DNA of 64,000 bases. Source: Rubripirellula sp. (GTDB lineage Bacteria > Planctomycetota > Planctomycetia > Pirellulales > Pirellulaceae). This document shows, piece by piece, positions 62,194 to 64,000 of this stretch (position 1 is its first letter; each line of letters begins with the position of its first letter). Below the pieces are notes generated by a model that saw nothing but the letters and a program-made list of their open reading frames with translations, was not told where the DNA came from and ran no database searches. The stretch covers positions 1 through 64,000 of the forward strand of contig JAAXJB010000048.1 of assembly GCA_012270065.1 (NCBI GenBank), given 5' to 3'. The position numbers were made by a program, and so were the translations under genes.

Positions 62194-63975
62194 TCACTCC
62201 GGTGGGATGTCGATGGTGATGTCAAAACGCCGCCAGCAGAGTGTCGCGGCTGCCAAGCCGAGAGCGGCCGCGCCCCACGTCGCAGCGATTGATCCGAGCA
62301 CGTAAAGAACTGAAGAGTACGGGTCTGGCAGCAAGCCGCGACAGAGTGTTGCCCAAAGAACAAGCAGGCAAACTGCGATCACAAGGGCGGTTCCTTTGCC
62401 GAGGAACGTGAGCTTTGTCCGGAGCATCATTGCGACTCCCTCGTGCCGCTGGTGATGCGGGTACGCAAGGAATAATGCGTTTTCAGTTGCAAAGGTGACG
62501 ATTGCCAGCGCAAACAGCATCCCGGCCCAGAGAATCAATTGCTCCCAGCCGGGGTGCAGTACAAGAGCAGCAATGCCAAGAATGATTGATTGAAACGCCC
62601 ATGTGATCATGATCGGCAGAGCCAGTTGGCCAAGAACCATGGAAAGTGGCTTCACTGGAAGGGAACGGAGTAACAGCATGCGTTTCAGATCCCGGCGAAA
62701 GTCGATCCTCAACGCCGGGGGCGCAAGCAGGACCGTGCACAGGGCGGTCCCGGCCACCACGTAAAACCATTGTTCCTCCATTCGACCCATGAACAGTGGA
62801 GCGAGACAGAGTACGGCTGGTAACAGCATGCTGATGGTGATGTTGAATCGATGGTCTCGAATGCCGATGGCTTGCCTGCAGGCAAGAGTCAGTACTTCAC
62901 GCGTCATGCCTGAAGCACAGTACTCAATCAGGTTGTGCAGTCGATTTTGCTCCTTGCCCTTGTAGGTCTGCAGATGTTCTTCCCGGGTTTGGTACTGACC
63001 GAGTGAAAGTCTTGATACTTCCCGCATGTGTTCCTGATGGTTGCTCCAACGATCCACCTTGACGAGCAATATCAGTGACAGGGGAAATACTCCCAGGGCA
63101 GCAAGCATCTGCAGGTAGGTAAGGGGCTGTATGCTTTCGGTTACCGCCAAATGGGCAGCTGCGATCCAGGGAGTCGACAGCAATTGGACTGCTGGTGTTG
63201 ATGCGACTTCACCGAGACCTCGGAAACTGTTGATTAAATAAAGCCATGGTGGCGAACCCGGGGGTGTCGTGTAATGAACCCAGACAAGCAGTTGTACGGT
63301 CAACAGGATCGCTGTCAGGGTTGTGGCCAATCGCAACCAGTTGCGTTGTTGATTGCTCATGCCACTGACCAGTCGCCACGATATCAGACGGGTCATCTCG
63401 AGAAGCAACAGTGACGTAAATGTTCCGATGATCAAAAGGACTGGGAAATGTACATCACGCGTCAGAAGAATCGACAGCATCAAGGTCTTCAATGCTGCAG
63501 GAAGCAGCAGGTTTCCGACATGATAGAGAATCAGTGAGGAACGGAAGATTGGCGAAGTACCAAGCCATAGCTTTTCAGCGTCCGACAGTTCCAGGTCCTC
63601 CCGGGTATGAGACCATGCACACTTGACCAGATGATAGAGCATGTAAAGTGCCATTCCGCCGGACAGCCACAGACGCAAATGACCCGGATCAGTTGCAGCA
63701 CGGGCAGACAGGATGAAGATTCCGTTGGTGACGTAAAAGGAGAAAAACAGAATGACAAGCGAAGTGGCTGCGAGTCTGCGCGGAGAGCGGATCCGCTGCA
63801 AGAAACGCGTGATGCGAAATTTGATGCGGTTGAAAGTAAGCCATGCCAGATGACGATGAACCGAATGTGAATCCCATCGCGAGTCACGCCATGGTGATGG
63901 TGCATCGTTCTGGTTCGGTGTGTTTTGTGGTGCACTGGCGGCGGGACCACGGAACCACTTACCCAGCGGAATCAC
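62194..63975 (-). CDS. Putative ABC-exporter-type membrane protein (ABC-2-like permease)
   Basis: 593 residues, GTG start at 63975. About 12 hydrophobic helices in two groups (residues about 70-320 and 390-585) separated by a hydrophilic loop with a QTREEHLQTYKGKEQNRL stretch. The pattern fits the putative ABC exporter family of permeases. A TGA stop on the same strand at 63985-63987, just upstream, suggests a cotranscribed gene (probably the ATP-binding subunit) that continues beyond the window, but only five codons are visible. Confidence 0.85.
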   Translation of the reverse strand: MIPLGKWFRGPAASAPQNTPNQNDAPSPWRDSRWDSHSVHRHLAWLTFNRIKFRITRFLQRIRSPRRLAATSLVILFFSFYVTNGIFILSARAATDPGHLRLWLSGGMALYMLYHLVKCAWSHTREDLELSDAEKLWLGTSPIFRSSLILYHVGNLLLPAALKTLMLSILLTRDVHFPVLLIIGTFTSLLLLEMTRLISWRLVSGMSNQQRNWLRLATTLTAILLTVQLLVWVHYTTPPGSPPWLYLINSFRGLGEVASTPAVQLLSTPWIAAAHLAVTESIQPLTYLQMLAALGVFPLSLILLVKVDRWSNHQEHMREVSRLSLGQYQTREEHLQTYKGKEQNRLHNLIEYCASGMTREVLTLACRQAIGIRDHRFNITISMLLPAVLCLAPLFMGRMEEQWFYVVAGTALCTVLLAPPALRIDFRRDLKRMLLLRSLPVKPLSMVLGQLALPIMITWAFQSIILGIAALVLHPGWEQLILWAGMLFALAIVTFATENALFLAYPHHQRHEGVAMMLRTKLTFLGKGTALVIAVCLLVLWATLCRGLLPDPYSSVLYVLGSIAATWGAAALGLAAATLCWRRFDITIDIPPE

Positions 63976-64000
63976 GACACCGCCTCACTGTTGTGGTGGG

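Overview
The window is bacterial chromosome, almost certainly from a member of the Planctomycetota. The evidence is the gene set: two arylsulfatase-type sulfatases, a multihaem cytochrome c with TPR repeats beside a TPR/FG-GAP/UnbV protein, large planctomycete-type secreted proteins and lipoproteins, weak or absent Shine-Dalgarno sequences at many starts, and genes for tetrahydromethanopterin (H4MPT)-linked C1 metabolism in a bacterium. There is no phage, plasmid, insertion sequence, CRISPR array, tRNA or rRNA that I can support. Genes are spread over both strands in short units, with many 200-700 base gaps.

Layout. 1-12 kb: multihaem cytochrome (-), divergent TPR/FG-GAP/UnbV lipoprotein (+), M19-like dipeptidase with a Tat signal (+), a giant coiled-coil ATPase-like protein with two C-terminal DUF4332 domains (-), and a HEAT-repeat lipoprotein (+). 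12-17 kb: an ApgM-type phosphoglycerate mutase homologue next to a four-ACT-domain aspartokinase (possible aspartate/threonine pathway pair), then a sulfatase. 17.4-21.9 kb: the C1 locus, with fhcD (Ftr), fwdD, a 50-codon ORF, fwdB and fwdC. 22-29.6 kb: FKBP isomerase and sulfatase, glycerophosphodiesterase, serine hydrolase, TruB, Nudix hydrolase and a MIP channel. 29.6-36.3 kb: RlmKL, a membrane protein, a GDSL/SGNH protein and shikimate kinase. 36.6-45.5 kb: a TIM-barrel epimerase, a NudL-type Nudix hydrolase, thioredoxin, HemL, aldehyde dehydrogenase, a stand-alone SpoA (FliN-like) protein, a TANGO2/NRDE protein and a sugar-nucleotide epimerase. 45.5-51 kb: a vWA protein, a lipoprotein and a FlgI-like HEAT-repeat lipoprotein, all on the minus strand. 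51.4-54.9 kb: rpsL, rpsG and a divergent fusA, with a strong promoter before rpsL and a strong terminator between rpsG and fusA. 55.5-64 kb: tail-specific protease, panB-pgl, a secreted hypothetical protein, a TlpA-like thioredoxin and an ABC-exporter-type membrane protein.

Most important observation. The formylmethanofuran dehydrogenase subunit B gene (fwdB, 19475-20812) is interrupted by one in-frame TGA at codon 116. That is where the W/Mo-ligating Cys (or Sec) of FwdB is expected. The TGA is followed by His-Gly-Pro, as in the Sec-His-Gly-Pro of E. coli formate dehydrogenase H. A 7-bp hairpin with an AGUU loop starts 18 nt downstream, within the usual range of bacterial SECIS elements. With the intact Fe-S cysteine motif of FwdB and a separate molybdopterin-binding FwdD, this looks like a selenocysteine-containing, redox-competent formylmethanofuran dehydrogenase in a bacterium, rather than the non-redox FhcABCD complex known from aerobic methylotrophs. 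No fwdA is present in the window.

A second pattern is non-genic. At least ten intergenic gaps carry short tandem repeats (unit about 13-24 bp, 2-4 copies), each with an unrelated sequence, often right after a stop codon or terminator. Starts below were chosen by conserved N-termini and Shine-Dalgarno sequences, so several genes are shorter than the maximal open frame.
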